Source of the DNA: Lachnospiraceae bacterium
GTDB taxonomy: Bacteria > Bacillota > Clostridia > Lachnospirales > Lachnospiraceae
DNA length: 64,000 bases
Direction of reading: 5' to 3'
Assembly: GCA_910574195.1 (NCBI GenBank)
Contig: CAJTBF010000002.1
Span: 1 to 64,000 of the forward strand
Each line of letters opens with the position of its first letter. Positions within the stretch are counted from its first letter, which is position 1. Under the pieces are notes generated by a model. That model had not been told where the DNA came from. It did not search any database and saw nothing but the letters and a program-made list of their open reading frames with translations. Both the position numbers and the translations under genes were made by a program. Of this stretch, positions 8,291 to 16,913 are shown piece by piece.

Positions 8291-9058
8291 TTAAAAAATT
8301 TTCTTCTGCACATACTGATTGAGATAAGCTTCTATTTCTTTCATCTGTGCATTTGTTACCGGATCTGTGTATGGAATCCGATGAATGATTCTGGAAACAT
8401 AGTCGTTCTCTGCGACGATATCCAGACTTTCCCGAAAATTCAGATCAAAAAAATATGCCACATAGGAAATCCAGTAATCGAGAGCAGTCTTGCGGTCTGC
8501 GGACAGGATACACTGATTTTGGAATACCGTATCATAGATGACAGGTGAAATTTTCTGGGAACCAATGATTTCTGCAGAGAGACCAAGGATCGTTTCCAGA
8601 TCATCTTCCAGTTTTACCCGGCAGTTATCTAATTTGTCGGCGTCCCGAATAAGGCGCGCATGGAGCAGCGTCCGTGTATCGGGAATTTCCTCCAGGCGGT
8701 AGTCGCTGTGCCGGGCAATTGCAGTGCGAATCACAGGATCCCATGTATCATCCGGAAGGAATTGGCGGATCAACCCCTCGTCAAATAAGATTTGCACCCC
8801 ATAAGCAGCGTGATCCATCGTTCCCGGTTCAAAACTGTCGAATCGTCGCAGCTGTTCAAATCGCCCGATGTCATGCAGCAGGGCGATAAGCTTTGCAAGC
8901 TGTACGTCTTCATCCGGCAGATGCATTCTACGGGACAATTCCTCTATCTGGGAAATAACACCGTAGGTATGTATGATTTTGAGGCGGACTTTATCGTCTT
9001 CCTGATCATAAGCGGTCAGATAAGTTTGAAATGTATGTGCTGCATGAAGAAAATCCAT
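8291..9058 (-). CDS. HD domain phosphohydrolase
   Basis: A 255-residue single-domain HD protein. The metal-binding HD pair appears in LIALLHDIGRFEQ near residue 72, with downstream His (HAAYG, ARHSDYR) and DADKLDN. These are the ligands of metal-dependent phosphohydrolases acting on nucleotides or related phosphoesters. No partner domain (RelA, GAF, CRISPR) is fused, so the substrate cannot be read. ATG follows aggagt. It sits between a membrane protein and DUF1015 on the minus strand with short gaps. Confidence 0.8.
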   Translation of the reverse strand: MDFLHAAHTFQTYLTAYDQEDDKVRLKIIHTYGVISQIEELSRRMHLPDEDVQLAKLIALLHDIGRFEQLRRFDSFEPGTMDHAAYGVQILFDEGLIRQFLPDDTWDPVIRTAIARHSDYRLEEIPDTRTLLHARLIRDADKLDNCRVKLEDDLETILGLSAEIIGSQKISPVIYDTVFQNQCILSADRKTALDYWISYVAYFFDLNFRESLDIVAENDYVSRIIHRIPYTDPVTNAQMKEIEAYLNQYVQKKIF

Positions 9059-9073
9059 AAAAGTGACTCCTGT

Positions 9074-9688
9074 TTATTTTTCGTGTTTTCCTCTCCAGAT
9101 CCATAGTGCAATCACGATACCTGTTATGTATAGGATATTCACAAGAACTGTCGGATTATCCCTCAACAATCCGACAACCGCCACGATAGCAGCCAGGGAA
9201 ATCAGGATCTGAAGGGTGGTGAAGATTCGTTTTTCTTTGATTTCCTTGGCATTTTGAAGCATCTCAATCTTCCGTTGCTCCAGCGCCAGGTATTCCATCA
9301 GATCTTCCTCCGGAATCCGGGACAGGATCCAGTCTTCTTTTGTGAAGTCTTCCACGTCTTTTTTGAAATGAAAGAAATCACGGATCCGATGCTTTTCCTG
9401 ATCATTGCTGTCGGTTAAGTTCGGCTGAACTCTCTTTTTTGGCGCTTCCTGGGCGGATGTTTTTGTAAGCTCCCCTTCTGTTGCGTCATCCGTGCCGGGA
9501 GTGGAGGAGACAGAATCCCTCTCCTTCTTTGCAGCAGCTAAAACGCTGTCTTCTTTCGATGAATTTGCGGATTCTGTTATGGTCGGCTTTACCGACTCCA
9601 TAGCGATAACAGTTCCCATGGGTTCCGCTGAAGCAGCGGGGGCTTCTGCCGTAGTGCTTTCTTTCTGGTAAATATGTTCTTCTGACAT
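9074..9688 (-). CDS. Uncharacterised two-helix membrane protein
   Basis: 204 residues. The first ~100 are low-complexity, rich in Ser, Thr, Ala and Glu, and probably disordered. An acidic stretch with FFHFKKDVEDFTKEDWILSRI follows, then a helical segment and two hydrophobic helices near 155-173 and 181-199 with a basic end (WRGKHEK). I do not recognise the family. It precedes the HD gene by 15 bp and is the first gene of the minus-strand cluster. ATG 9688 follows aaggagg. Confidence 0.65.
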   Translation of the reverse strand: MSEEHIYQKESTTAEAPAASAEPMGTVIAMESVKPTITESANSSKEDSVLAAAKKERDSVSSTPGTDDATEGELTKTSAQEAPKKRVQPNLTDSNDQEKHRIRDFFHFKKDVEDFTKEDWILSRIPEEDLMEYLALEQRKIEMLQNAKEIKEKRIFTTLQILISLAAIVAVVGLLRDNPTVLVNILYITGIVIALWIWRGKHEK

Positions 9689-9832
9689 AGATTTCCTCCT
9701 TATTAATTATGCAGTGAATCAGTAAATGTTACAGCAGCCAAAAGGCTTGTTCTCCCTTTGCATATCATATCAATTTTCGACAAAAAGTGCAAGGGATAGA
9801 AGTGATTGTGACGGGAAAGAATACAAAAATAC

Positions 9833-9889
9833 GAATAAGAGTGAATCATGCGAATAAGAGTGAACCATGCGAATAAGAGCGAACGATAC
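9833..9889. repeat. 19-bp tandem repeat, three copies
   Basis: The unit gaataagagtgaatcatgc starts at 9833, 9852 and 9871; the third copy is diverged. It lies in the leader of the LCP gene and ends next to its ribosome binding site. The unit length is not a multiple of 3. Confidence 0.85.
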
Positions 9890-9905
9890 GAAAGGAAAAC
9901 AAACT

Positions 9906-11150
9906 ATGAAGGAAAAGGAACGGTTATATCAAGAGAACAATGCAGGCAGGAAACAATGGGGATATAGGATAGGAATGATTCTATACATGATTTCGGCAGC
10001 GGGACTTGTACTTGGCAGTTTTAGGGCAGGGATATTTCCATTAAGGTACAGTCTCAGCCTGGGAATGTTTCTGGCAGTGCTGGGAGGTATACTGACCGTG
10101 ATCGAAAGGCGGCGGGACGCTCCTGTACTGGCGGGAAGTCTTGCGGTTTTTCTTACGGCAGGATGTCTGGCCGGGATTTTTTTTATGACTCGTACGGTCC
10201 GTATGATTGAACAGGTGGCGGAAAGGGGGCGTTTGGAATCAACGGAGAAAGCCGCACAGACAGCAGGACGGGGAGCCGTCCCGGAGAAAGCCCTTGAAAA
10301 AGACGCAGAAAAAGTTTCCGAAAAAATGGGGGAAGAAAAAATAGAAAATGCTCCGGAGAATATGACGCAACCTGAAAAGGATTCTTTTCTTGTATATCTT
10401 AGCGGTGTGGATACCTATGATGGTATGGAGGAGGAACCGCGCAGTGATGTGAACATTTTGGCTGCGGTCAACACGGAGACGAAAAAGATTCTATTGATAT
10501 CAACACCGAGAGATTCTTACCTGGAGTTTTCAGTAACGGAAGGAACAAAGGACAAACTGACCCATGCAGGCGTATACGGAACGGATGTTTCGATCAATGC
10601 ACTGGAACAATTGTATAAAGTAAAGGTGGATTATTATTTGCAAATGAATTTCAGCGGCTTTGTTCGTATCGTGGATGCGTTGGGTGGAATTGATGTATAT
10701 TCGGACTATACGTTTACTACAAATGAGAATGAGACATTTCAGCAGGGATATAATTGGCTGACAGGGGAGCGGGCATTGGCTTTTGCGAGGGAACGATATA
10801 GTTTTGCGGAAGGGGATTTTCAGCGGGCGAAAAATCAAATGGAGATTGTACGTGCAGTAATCCAAAGAGCGGCTTCCCCTGCAATGCTGCTGAATTACAA
10901 TGCCGTGATGGAAGCGATAGAAGGAAGTGTGACTGTGAGCATACCGGAGGACAGGGTGAGAGAACTGGTCAAAATGCAGCTTTCTGATCATGCACAGTGG
11001 GAGGTGGAATTTTACACAGTGCAGGGGGAAGGAAGATATGCGGAGACATTTTCCATTCCGGGGGAGGAAGTCTATGTGGTGGATCTGGATCCGACTTCCA
11101 TAGAGACGGCGAGACAGAAGCTGATGCAGTATGGTTTTGGTCAGGAATGA
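9906..11150 (+). CDS. LCP (LytR-CpsA-Psr) family protein
   Basis: A 414-residue membrane-anchored LCP protein. These enzymes attach teichoic acids or capsule polymers to peptidoglycan using lipid-linked donors. Three hydrophobic helices occupy the first ~100 residues, then comes a charged Ala/Glu/Lys linker, then the LCP domain. The domain has SDVNILAAVN, ISTPRDSYLE, the pyrophosphate-binding Arg/Asp set, DALGGIDVY and LAFARERYSF...DFQRAKNQ. ATG 9906 follows aaagga; the upstream in-frame ATG at 9867 lies inside the 19-bp tandem repeat and lacks a site. It appears monocistronic. Confidence 0.85.
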   Translation: MKEKERLYQENNAGRKQWGYRIGMILYMISAAGLVLGSFRAGIFPLRYSLSLGMFLAVLGGILTVIERRRDAPVLAGSLAVFLTAGCLAGIFFMTRTVRMIEQVAERGRLESTEKAAQTAGRGAVPEKALEKDAEKVSEKMGEEKIENAPENMTQPEKDSFLVYLSGVDTYDGMEEEPRSDVNILAAVNTETKKILLISTPRDSYLEFSVTEGTKDKLTHAGVYGTDVSINALEQLYKVKVDYYLQMNFSGFVRIVDALGGIDVYSDYTFTTNENETFQQGYNWLTGERALAFARERYSFAEGDFQRAKNQMEIVRAVIQRAASPAMLLNYNAVMEAIEGSVTVSIPEDRVRELVKMQLSDHAQWEVEFYTVQGEGRYAETFSIPGEEVYVVDLDPTSIETARQKLMQYGFGQE

Positions 11151-11345
11151 GTTATAGTTTACCGGGGGCCGGCGAACAGTAACGCTCCCGATTTGTGATC
11201 GTGCAGCAGAGTGCATGGACGGGGCGGACGGTAGACGGTACCGGTCTGTTAGCGGAATTGGAACTTGCGTATCGGGAGTGCTTTTGATACACTGAATAAA
11301 GAAAGAACAGCAGGCTTCGGAAAAGGAACGGGAAAGGGGAAGAGT
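11151..11345. other. Non-coding gap with paired arms
   Basis: No gene is supported here. The arms ctcccgat (11185-11192) and atcgggag (11271-11278) could pair across about 80 bp, and cgtgcagcagagtgcatg gives a small hairpin similar to one inside the 51212-51500 element. It may be a decayed repeat. Confidence 0.4.
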
Positions 11346-11612
11346 ATGTCGAGTGAGGAATTATGGGAAGAATTGTTGAAGCATCAGGGAAAAGTTTTTC
11401 ATACAGTGAAGGGACTGGAATTCCGTTATGAGGTAATCGGCGGGGAGATTTTTGTGGATCGGCGGTCGAAAACGATTACCCGGGCGACTATGGAAAAAGC
11501 GCTGGAAAAAGTGCAGACCATGCCTGAGACCGTTACAGGCCCCAAAAGTCTGGGAGTATTTGGCGCCCCCTATGTCTGGGCGATTTTTCGGCAATTTGGC
11601 GTGACCGGATGA
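11346..11612 (+). CDS. Small conserved-looking protein of unknown function
   Basis: 88 residues, starting MSSEELWEELLKHQGK after ggggaagag. It is a compact alpha/beta-looking protein (FRYEVIGGEIFVDRRSKTITRATMEKALEKV) with no signal peptide or membrane helix. The stop is followed by the glgB promoter region. I do not recognise a named family. Charged composition and a good ribosome binding site argue that it is real. Confidence 0.6.
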   Translation: MSSEELWEELLKHQGKVFHTVKGLEFRYEVIGGEIFVDRRSKTITRATMEKALEKVQTMPETVTGPKSLGVFGAPYVWAIFRQFGVTG

Positions 11613-11725
11613 AAGTAGAAAATACAGTAATATTTTTGGTACATTTTCATGGAGTATTCTCTTTCCTTTTTTTTAGATATCAAGTATAATATTACCAAAT
11701 GATACAAGATGTGACGAGGTGTGGA

Positions 11726-13675
11726 ATGAAAAAGGTGACAACAGTGACAACAAAGAAGATAGCGAAAGCAAAGAAGAACGTACAGTCTTATGAGATCGGC
11801 GAGCTGGATCAGTATCTGTTCGGGCAAGGAGTTCACTACGAACTTTATAAAAAGATGGGAGCACATAAGGTGACCGTGGACGGTGTGAAAGGTGTGTATT
11901 TTGCAGTCTGGGCTCCACACGCAGAAAAAGTGACGGTGATCGGAGAATTTAACAACTGGGATCTGGAGGCGGATGAGATGGAGCGTCAGGATCCCGTGGG
12001 AATCTATACCTGTTTCGTACCGGGGGCAGAAGAGGGGCAGCTTTATAAGTTCTGTATTGAGACTGCCAAAGGAGAAAAACTGTTTAAAGCAGATCCTTTT
12101 GCGAATGCGGCGGAACTCCGTCCGGGGAACGCTTCCCGTATTACAGATATCTCTCATTTTAAATGGACGGACCAGGCATGGCTGGATGCGAGAAAAGATT
12201 GGGACAATAAAGAGAACCCTATGTCGGTGTACGAAGTACATATGGGCTCCTGGATGCGCCATCCGGGCCGTGAGGACGAGGGGTTTTACACCTATCGTGA
12301 ATTTGCAGTGTCCATTGCAGAGTATGTGAAAAAGATGGGATATACCCATGTAGAATTGATGGGAATTGCCGAGCATCCGTTTGACGGTTCCTGGGGATAT
12401 CAGGTGACGGGATATTATGCACCGACTTCCCGCTATGGGACGCCGGAGGATTTCGCATTTTTAATAGACTATCTGCATAAGAATAAGATCGGCGTAATTC
12501 TGGACTGGGTTCCGGCACATTTTCCGCGGGATGCGCACGGGCTGGCGGATTTTGACGGAACGCCTACCTTTGAATACGCCGATCCCAGAAGAGGGGAGCA
12601 TCCGGATTGGGGAACAAAGATTTTTGATTTAAGTAAGACGGAAGTAAAGAATTTTCTGATCGGGAATGCCCTGTTCTGGATTGAGCATTACCATGTGGAC
12701 GGATTGCGGGTAGATGCAGTCGCTTCCATGTTGTATCTGGATTATGGAAAGCAGGACGGGCAATGGGTTGCCAATAAGTATGGCGGAAACGAGAACCTGG
12801 AGGCCGTCGAATTTTTCAAACATCTGAACTCGGTGGTGCTGGGACGGAATCAGGGAGCGGTTATGATTGCCGAAGAATCTACGGCATGGCCGAAAGTGAC
12901 CGGAATTCCGGAAGAGGACGGGCTTGGATTCAGTATCAAATGGAATATGGGCTGGATGCATGATTTTACAGAATATATGAAACTTGATCCGTTGTTCCGA
13001 AAGAATGCGCATTATATGATGACATTTTCTATGGAATATGCGTACAGTGAGAATTACATTCTTGTACTTTCTCATGATGAAGTAGTACATTTGAAGTGTT
13101 CCATGCTCAACAAGATGCCGGGCCTGGGATTCGATAAGTTTGCAAACTTAAAAGTGGGTTATGCTTTTATGATCGGACATCCGGGAAAGAAGCTGCTCTT
13201 TATGGGTCAGGATTTTGCACAGCTGCGGGAGTGGAGTGAAGAACGGGAGCTGGACTGGTACCTTCTGGCAGAGGGACCGCATCAGCAGATACAGAATTGG
13301 GTGCAGGATCTTCTGCATTTGTATCAGAAGAATCGGGCCTTATATGATCTGGATACCGAGAAGGAAGGATTTGAGTGGATCAATAAGGACGACGTGTTCC
13401 GCAGTATCTTCAGCTTTGTAAGGCATTCGAAGGATGGAAAGAAGAATTTGCTTTTTGTATGTAATTTTACCCCGGTGGAAAGAGAAGACTACCGGGTGGG
13501 TGTGCCAAGAAGAAAGCAGTACAAGCTGATTCTGAACAGCGACGATGCGAAATACGGCGGAACAGGGGCGGAACGTCCCTTGATCTATAAGGCAGTGAAA
13601 GGAGAATGTGACGGGCAGAAATATTCTTTCGCTTATCCTCTGCCGCCCTATGGAGTTGCCGTGTTTGAATTTTAA
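11726..13675 (+). CDS. glgB: 1,4-alpha-glucan branching enzyme
   Basis: GlgB (649 residues) makes alpha-1,6 branches in glycogen. Domain order is an N-terminal CBM48 (FAVWAPHAEKVTVIGEFNNW), a GH13 barrel and a C-terminal beta domain. The catalytic nucleophile is the Asp in DGLRVDAVASMLYLDY, the acid/base is the Glu in MIAEESTAWP, and the third Asp is in LSHDEVVH. ATG 11726 (MKKVTTV) follows gaggtg; upstream ATG 11699 has no site. A -10-like tataat lies at 11685-11690. No other glycogen genes are adjacent. Confidence 0.92.
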   Translation: MKKVTTVTTKKIAKAKKNVQSYEIGELDQYLFGQGVHYELYKKMGAHKVTVDGVKGVYFAVWAPHAEKVTVIGEFNNWDLEADEMERQDPVGIYTCFVPGAEEGQLYKFCIETAKGEKLFKADPFANAAELRPGNASRITDISHFKWTDQAWLDARKDWDNKENPMSVYEVHMGSWMRHPGREDEGFYTYREFAVSIAEYVKKMGYTHVELMGIAEHPFDGSWGYQVTGYYAPTSRYGTPEDFAFLIDYLHKNKIGVILDWVPAHFPRDAHGLADFDGTPTFEYADPRRGEHPDWGTKIFDLSKTEVKNFLIGNALFWIEHYHVDGLRVDAVASMLYLDYGKQDGQWVANKYGGNENLEAVEFFKHLNSVVLGRNQGAVMIAEESTAWPKVTGIPEEDGLGFSIKWNMGWMHDFTEYMKLDPLFRKNAHYMMTFSMEYAYSENYILVLSHDEVVHLKCSMLNKMPGLGFDKFANLKVGYAFMIGHPGKKLLFMGQDFAQLREWSEERELDWYLLAEGPHQQIQNWVQDLLHLYQKNRALYDLDTEKEGFEWINKDDVFRSIFSFVRHSKDGKKNLLFVCNFTPVEREDYRVGVPRRKQYKLILNSDDAKYGGTGAERPLIYKAVKGECDGQKYSFAYPLPPYGVAVFEF

Positions 13676-13685
13676 GAGACCGAAA

Positions 13686-13714
13686 GGGGCGCCGGAGAAG
13701 GCGTCCCGTTTTTT
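13686..13714 (+). terminator. Rho-independent terminator of glgB
   Basis: ggggcgcc pairs with ggcgtccc around a short loop and is followed by gtttttta. It overlaps the stop of the convergent CPBP gene. Confidence 0.85.
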
Positions 13715-14771
13715 ATAGCAATAGCTGCAGGATAATCTGGATGATCCAGGAAAGAGAAAAAAGGATCGTGCCAATATTCAGAAGAGCAGCCCGAAACAAT
13801 GCACTTTTTGAAAGAGAAGTCTCCCCTGCCTTTAGGTTCATTTTTCTGGCATTTACAGCCAGACAGATGATGCCCGTGACGAAGAATGTAAAAATCATTA
13901 AACTATACAGACCAAGGATGAGAAATTCACCGGTATGGCTTTGGAATAAGGGCAGAAGGGAGGCAATATTTCCGGAGAAATCAGACAATTCTTTGTAAAC
14001 AGGAAGACCTGACAGCAGGATACCGGCTACGGAACCCAGAAAGTTGACAACCATGTGCAGAAAGACCGTGTACAGGATTTTTCCGGTTTTTACATAGATA
14101 AAAGCAAAAAATGCGCCCAGGGTAAAAGCATATGCAAATTGGTTCAGATTTCCGTGGAACAGGCCGAAAAAGAGAGCGGAGAAAAGAATGGAAATGCCTT
14201 CTCCGTATTTTACAGTACGGTCTATAAGTAATTTGCGAAAAATCAATTCTTCGAATACGGGCGCGCATAGAACCGTCACGAAAAAAGCGGGCAGGGGACT
14301 GACTCCGTCGATCATGGTCAGAATGGAGTTTTCTACTCCGGACCCCTTAAGAAGGCCGATGAGCCAGGTACAGAACAGACCGGCCAGATTACTTAAATAC
14401 ATCATGGAGTAGCACATGAAGAAGGCCTGTATCCATTGGAAAAATGTCATACTGTGTTTTGGAAGAGACACGGCAGGGATTCTTTGGATTAAGAAGATCA
14501 TAAACGGCATTGCGATCAAATAGAGAGGAAGCGAGGAATATAGAAAGACAGCGTCTGCTGTTTCAATCCGGATAAAAGGGATTCTGGTTATAAGAGGAAA
14601 CCAGAGCAAAGATAAAACCAGAACGAACAGAGTTCCGGTGAAATATCTCAGACTAAGAGAACGAAAATATCGGCGGGCGATTTTCTCTGGATTCTCCGGG
14701 GAAGAAGAGGGTTCCTGTGTACTGTTTTCTGTCTCCTGGATGGAGGATAGGGGTGATATATTCTTTTTCAT
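13713..14771 (-). CDS. CPBP family intramembrane metalloprotease
   Basis: A 352-residue multi-pass membrane protein of the CAAX-protease/bacteriocin-processing family. The signature EExxxR is in PVFEELIFRKLL, followed by FGLFHGNLNQ and LGAFFAFIYVKTG, which hold the conserved His and Asn region. About eight hydrophobic segments are present. Members process peptides, confer bacteriocin self-immunity or act in stress signalling. ATG 14771 follows aaaggaga. It lies 38 bp downstream of the anti-sigma gene and could belong to that operon; if so, it is a candidate intramembrane protease for the anti-sigma pathway (inference). Confidence 0.8.
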   Translation of the reverse strand: MKKNISPLSSIQETENSTQEPSSSPENPEKIARRYFRSLSLRYFTGTLFVLVLSLLWFPLITRIPFIRIETADAVFLYSSLPLYLIAMPFMIFLIQRIPAVSLPKHSMTFFQWIQAFFMCYSMMYLSNLAGLFCTWLIGLLKGSGVENSILTMIDGVSPLPAFFVTVLCAPVFEELIFRKLLIDRTVKYGEGISILFSALFFGLFHGNLNQFAYAFTLGAFFAFIYVKTGKILYTVFLHMVVNFLGSVAGILLSGLPVYKELSDFSGNIASLLPLFQSHTGEFLILGLYSLMIFTFFVTGIICLAVNARKMNLKAGETSLSKSALFRAALLNIGTILFSLSWIIQIILQLLL

Positions 14772-14809
14772 AGGTAAATCTCCTTTCGGGCATCCCATAT
14801 TGAAAGGGG

Positions 14810-15667
14810 CTATCTATTTCCTGACAGTCCCCTTTTTCTTCCATTTCCGTGATTTTGCCTGTGGCCCTTGCCGGAGCCCTGCTGTCCATGGTCTCCTTGT
14901 CCGGGGCAACTACTATGGTTGGATAATGTTTCGCTTTCAGTATCCTCGGGCGGCGTCTCATTTTCTCTGTCATCCGGCAACGTCTCTTTTTCATTATCAG
15001 CGGATAGACGATCAAGAAGATCCCGGAGTTCTCTCATTGTCATGTTTTGAATTATTTCAGGACGAATACCGGGATCGAGAGCCTGTATTTCCAGGAAAAT
15101 TTTATACTTCCCACAGGAAAGTCCCATCTCGTGTGCTGCGGCAACCTCTTCCGAAGACGCAGAGTAACAGTAAGTATTTTTTTGCGCCGCCGTGCATACC
15201 TCAATGTTTGAAAGAACCCTGGTAGATTGTGTTTTGTCTGGTCCGGTAACGGTGATTGTCATGATTTCATTGTCGGACAGTAAAGCGGCGATATTTTCAT
15301 CTTTTAATATCTGGTCGATGGCATCGGTATAATTTCTGAATTTTATATCAAGAGTATTTGTAAGTTTCTGTCCGTCGTCATTGAGGCCGTTTATAGAAAT
15401 AATCCGGTCAAATCGGTTGACGCTTAACTCGATCGACGGGTTTATGTCGATACTGATTTCCGTTGTCGGAGTAAAATAAAGCCAGCGCCCTGTAACCAAT
15501 AGAAGCAAAAAACATGCGCATGTGGCGGCATAAGCACAGAATCGCAGATATCGGGTTCTCGTCTTTGTATATCTTTGTGATTCCTGGGAAAGGAATTGTT
15601 TGGTATGATTCTTTAATTCTTCTTCCGCGTATATTTGATTGAAGATTTCTTTTAGTGCTTTATTCAT
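14810..15667 (-). CDS. RsgI-like anti-sigma factor with Asn-Pro (SEAL) motif
   Basis: 285 residues. There is a short cytosolic N-terminus (about 1-41), one transmembrane helix (about 42-65), then an extracellular domain beginning with ISIDINPSIELSVN (Asn76-Pro77). It continues NGLNDDGQKL, as in the RsgI family. Some RsgI-like SEAL domains are known to cut themselves at this Asn-Pro bond and so prime regulated intramembrane proteolysis. The C-terminus is acidic and then Gly/His/Gln-rich (SSCPGQGDHGQQGSGKG). ATG 15667 follows gggaggtg. The start overlaps the sigma-factor stop by 8 bp, implying translational coupling. Confidence 0.75.
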   Translation of the reverse strand: MNKALKEIFNQIYAEEELKNHTKQFLSQESQRYTKTRTRYLRFCAYAATCACFLLLLVTGRWLYFTPTTEISIDINPSIELSVNRFDRIISINGLNDDGQKLTNTLDIKFRNYTDAIDQILKDENIAALLSDNEIMTITVTGPDKTQSTRVLSNIEVCTAAQKNTYCYSASSEEVAAAHEMGLSCGKYKIFLEIQALDPGIRPEIIQNMTMRELRDLLDRLSADNEKETLPDDRENETPPEDTESETLSNHSSCPGQGDHGQQGSGKGHRQNHGNGRKRGLSGNR

Positions 15668-16145
15668 ATTCATCACCTCCCAGCTTTTCCCGGAGCATTT
15701 TCCTGGAACGAGTCAGGAGTGTATAGATGGTATTGGTATTTTTCCCTAGGATGCGGCTGATCTGCGGAGCAGTGTAATCCTCGAAGTAGTGAAGGTAGAC
15801 GACCTCTCTGTATTTTGGAGGAAGTGAAAGCACGGCTTCTAATACTTCTCTGTGGTCTGCCGACAGTTCTGCCGGCTGTTCCATAATTTCATCTAACGAT
15901 ACGGTATGGCTGTGAAAAAAGTTTTTGAGCAGGTCTTTGCAGGCATTGATTGTAACCCGAATAAACCATGCTCTTTCATGTTCCTCATTTTCAAAAGAAA
16001 CAGAACTAAGGACATACTTCAAAAATACCGTTTGAAATATGTCCTCGGTATCTGCATGATTTTTCAGATGTATCATGCAAAGCCGCCGAATTGTATCTGC
16101 ATGCCGTTCGATTGCCCTGTTTACTTCTTCCTCATTCCGCATCAT
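15660..16145 (-). CDS. ECF-type RNA polymerase sigma factor
   Basis: A 161-residue sigma-70 family protein. Region 2 reads RRLCMIHLKNHADTEDIFQTVFLKY with WFIRVTINACKDLL. Region 4 reads LPPKYREVVYLHYFEDYTAPQISRILG then NTIYTLLTRSRKMLREKL, the helix-turn-helix for the -35 element. The start at 16145 (MMRNEEEV) lies 7 bp after the stop of the secreted-protein gene and has only a weak site, suggesting translation by coupling. It is paired with the overlapping anti-sigma gene, a standard sigma/anti-sigma arrangement. Confidence 0.85.
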   Translation of the reverse strand: MMRNEEEVNRAIERHADTIRRLCMIHLKNHADTEDIFQTVFLKYVLSSVSFENEEHERAWFIRVTINACKDLLKNFFHSHTVSLDEIMEQPAELSADHREVLEAVLSLPPKYREVVYLHYFEDYTAPQISRILGKNTNTIYTLLTRSRKMLREKLGGDEYE

Positions 16146-16152
16146 GTTTTGC

Positions 16153-16710
16153 TTATCTGTTGCGTCCGCATCCACCCCGAAAACCATTTCCTCTTCCACC
16201 GCAATGGGCACCATATCCGTTTCCGGTGCCTGAGCCGGTCATGTAATTATCACAAACGCCATCGTTATTTGTATCTGCAAAATTTATGCCGCGGCCATTT
16301 CCGGCCGGACAGTTTCCGTAAGAGGCATTGCAGTTATCGCAAATGTTATCATTGTCCATATCCATATAATTGTCGCAAATACCATCATTATTTGTATCCA
16401 CAAAATTCATGCCGCATTTATTTCCGGCCGGACAACTTTCATAAGGAGAATTGCAATTGTCACAAATGTTGTCACTATTCATATCCATATAGTTGTCGCA
16501 AACACCGTCGCCATTTGTATCAACGAAACATGCGCCATAGTTGGTATTTTCCATGCAGCTTTTGTAATACCTGCTACAGTTATTATAAACATTATTTCCG
16601 TTTGAATCAACAAAATTCCATCTGGTTCTTGGACCTGCTGCAAACGCGCTGATTGTTCCCATGGATAATAAGAATACGGTTATTAAGATGCCAATACCTA
16701 TTTTTTTCAT
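16153..16710 (-). CDS. Secreted Asp/Asn-rich calcium-binding-type repeat protein
   Basis: 185 residues. A clear signal peptide (MKKIGIGILITVFLLSMG, cleavage after AFAA) is followed by about three repeats of ~41 residues. Each contains FVDTNxDGxCDNYMD then NxDNICDNC and an SCPAGN-like turn. The D-x-N-x-D-G spacing resembles EF-hand, dockerin or thrombospondin type-3 calcium loops, with paired Cys likely forming disulfides. The end is Gly-rich (GGRGNGFRGGCGRNR). ATG follows ggaga. It is first in the operon with the sigma and anti-sigma genes, so it may be the regulated cargo or the signal. No named family is recognised. Confidence 0.7.
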   Translation of the reverse strand: MKKIGIGILITVFLLSMGTISAFAAGPRTRWNFVDSNGNNVYNNCSRYYKSCMENTNYGACFVDTNGDGVCDNYMDMNSDNICDNCNSPYESCPAGNKCGMNFVDTNNDGICDNYMDMDNDNICDNCNASYGNCPAGNGRGINFADTNNDGVCDNYMTGSGTGNGYGAHCGGRGNGFRGGCGRNR

Positions 16711-16913
16711 GATTATTTCTCCAATATTTTGGATATTATTTCTGGTTCTATTTCTAATACGATTGTAAAAAAAGAATCCATTCAAAATTTCAAAAGTTTT
16801 TATGAAACAGTACCCACTTTTTGGGATATCTGTTATAATAGCAGCAGTATGAAAATAGTAGATTGCTATTTACAGATGTCTCGGGGACAAAGGTGATAAA
16901 CAGGAGAACGGAG

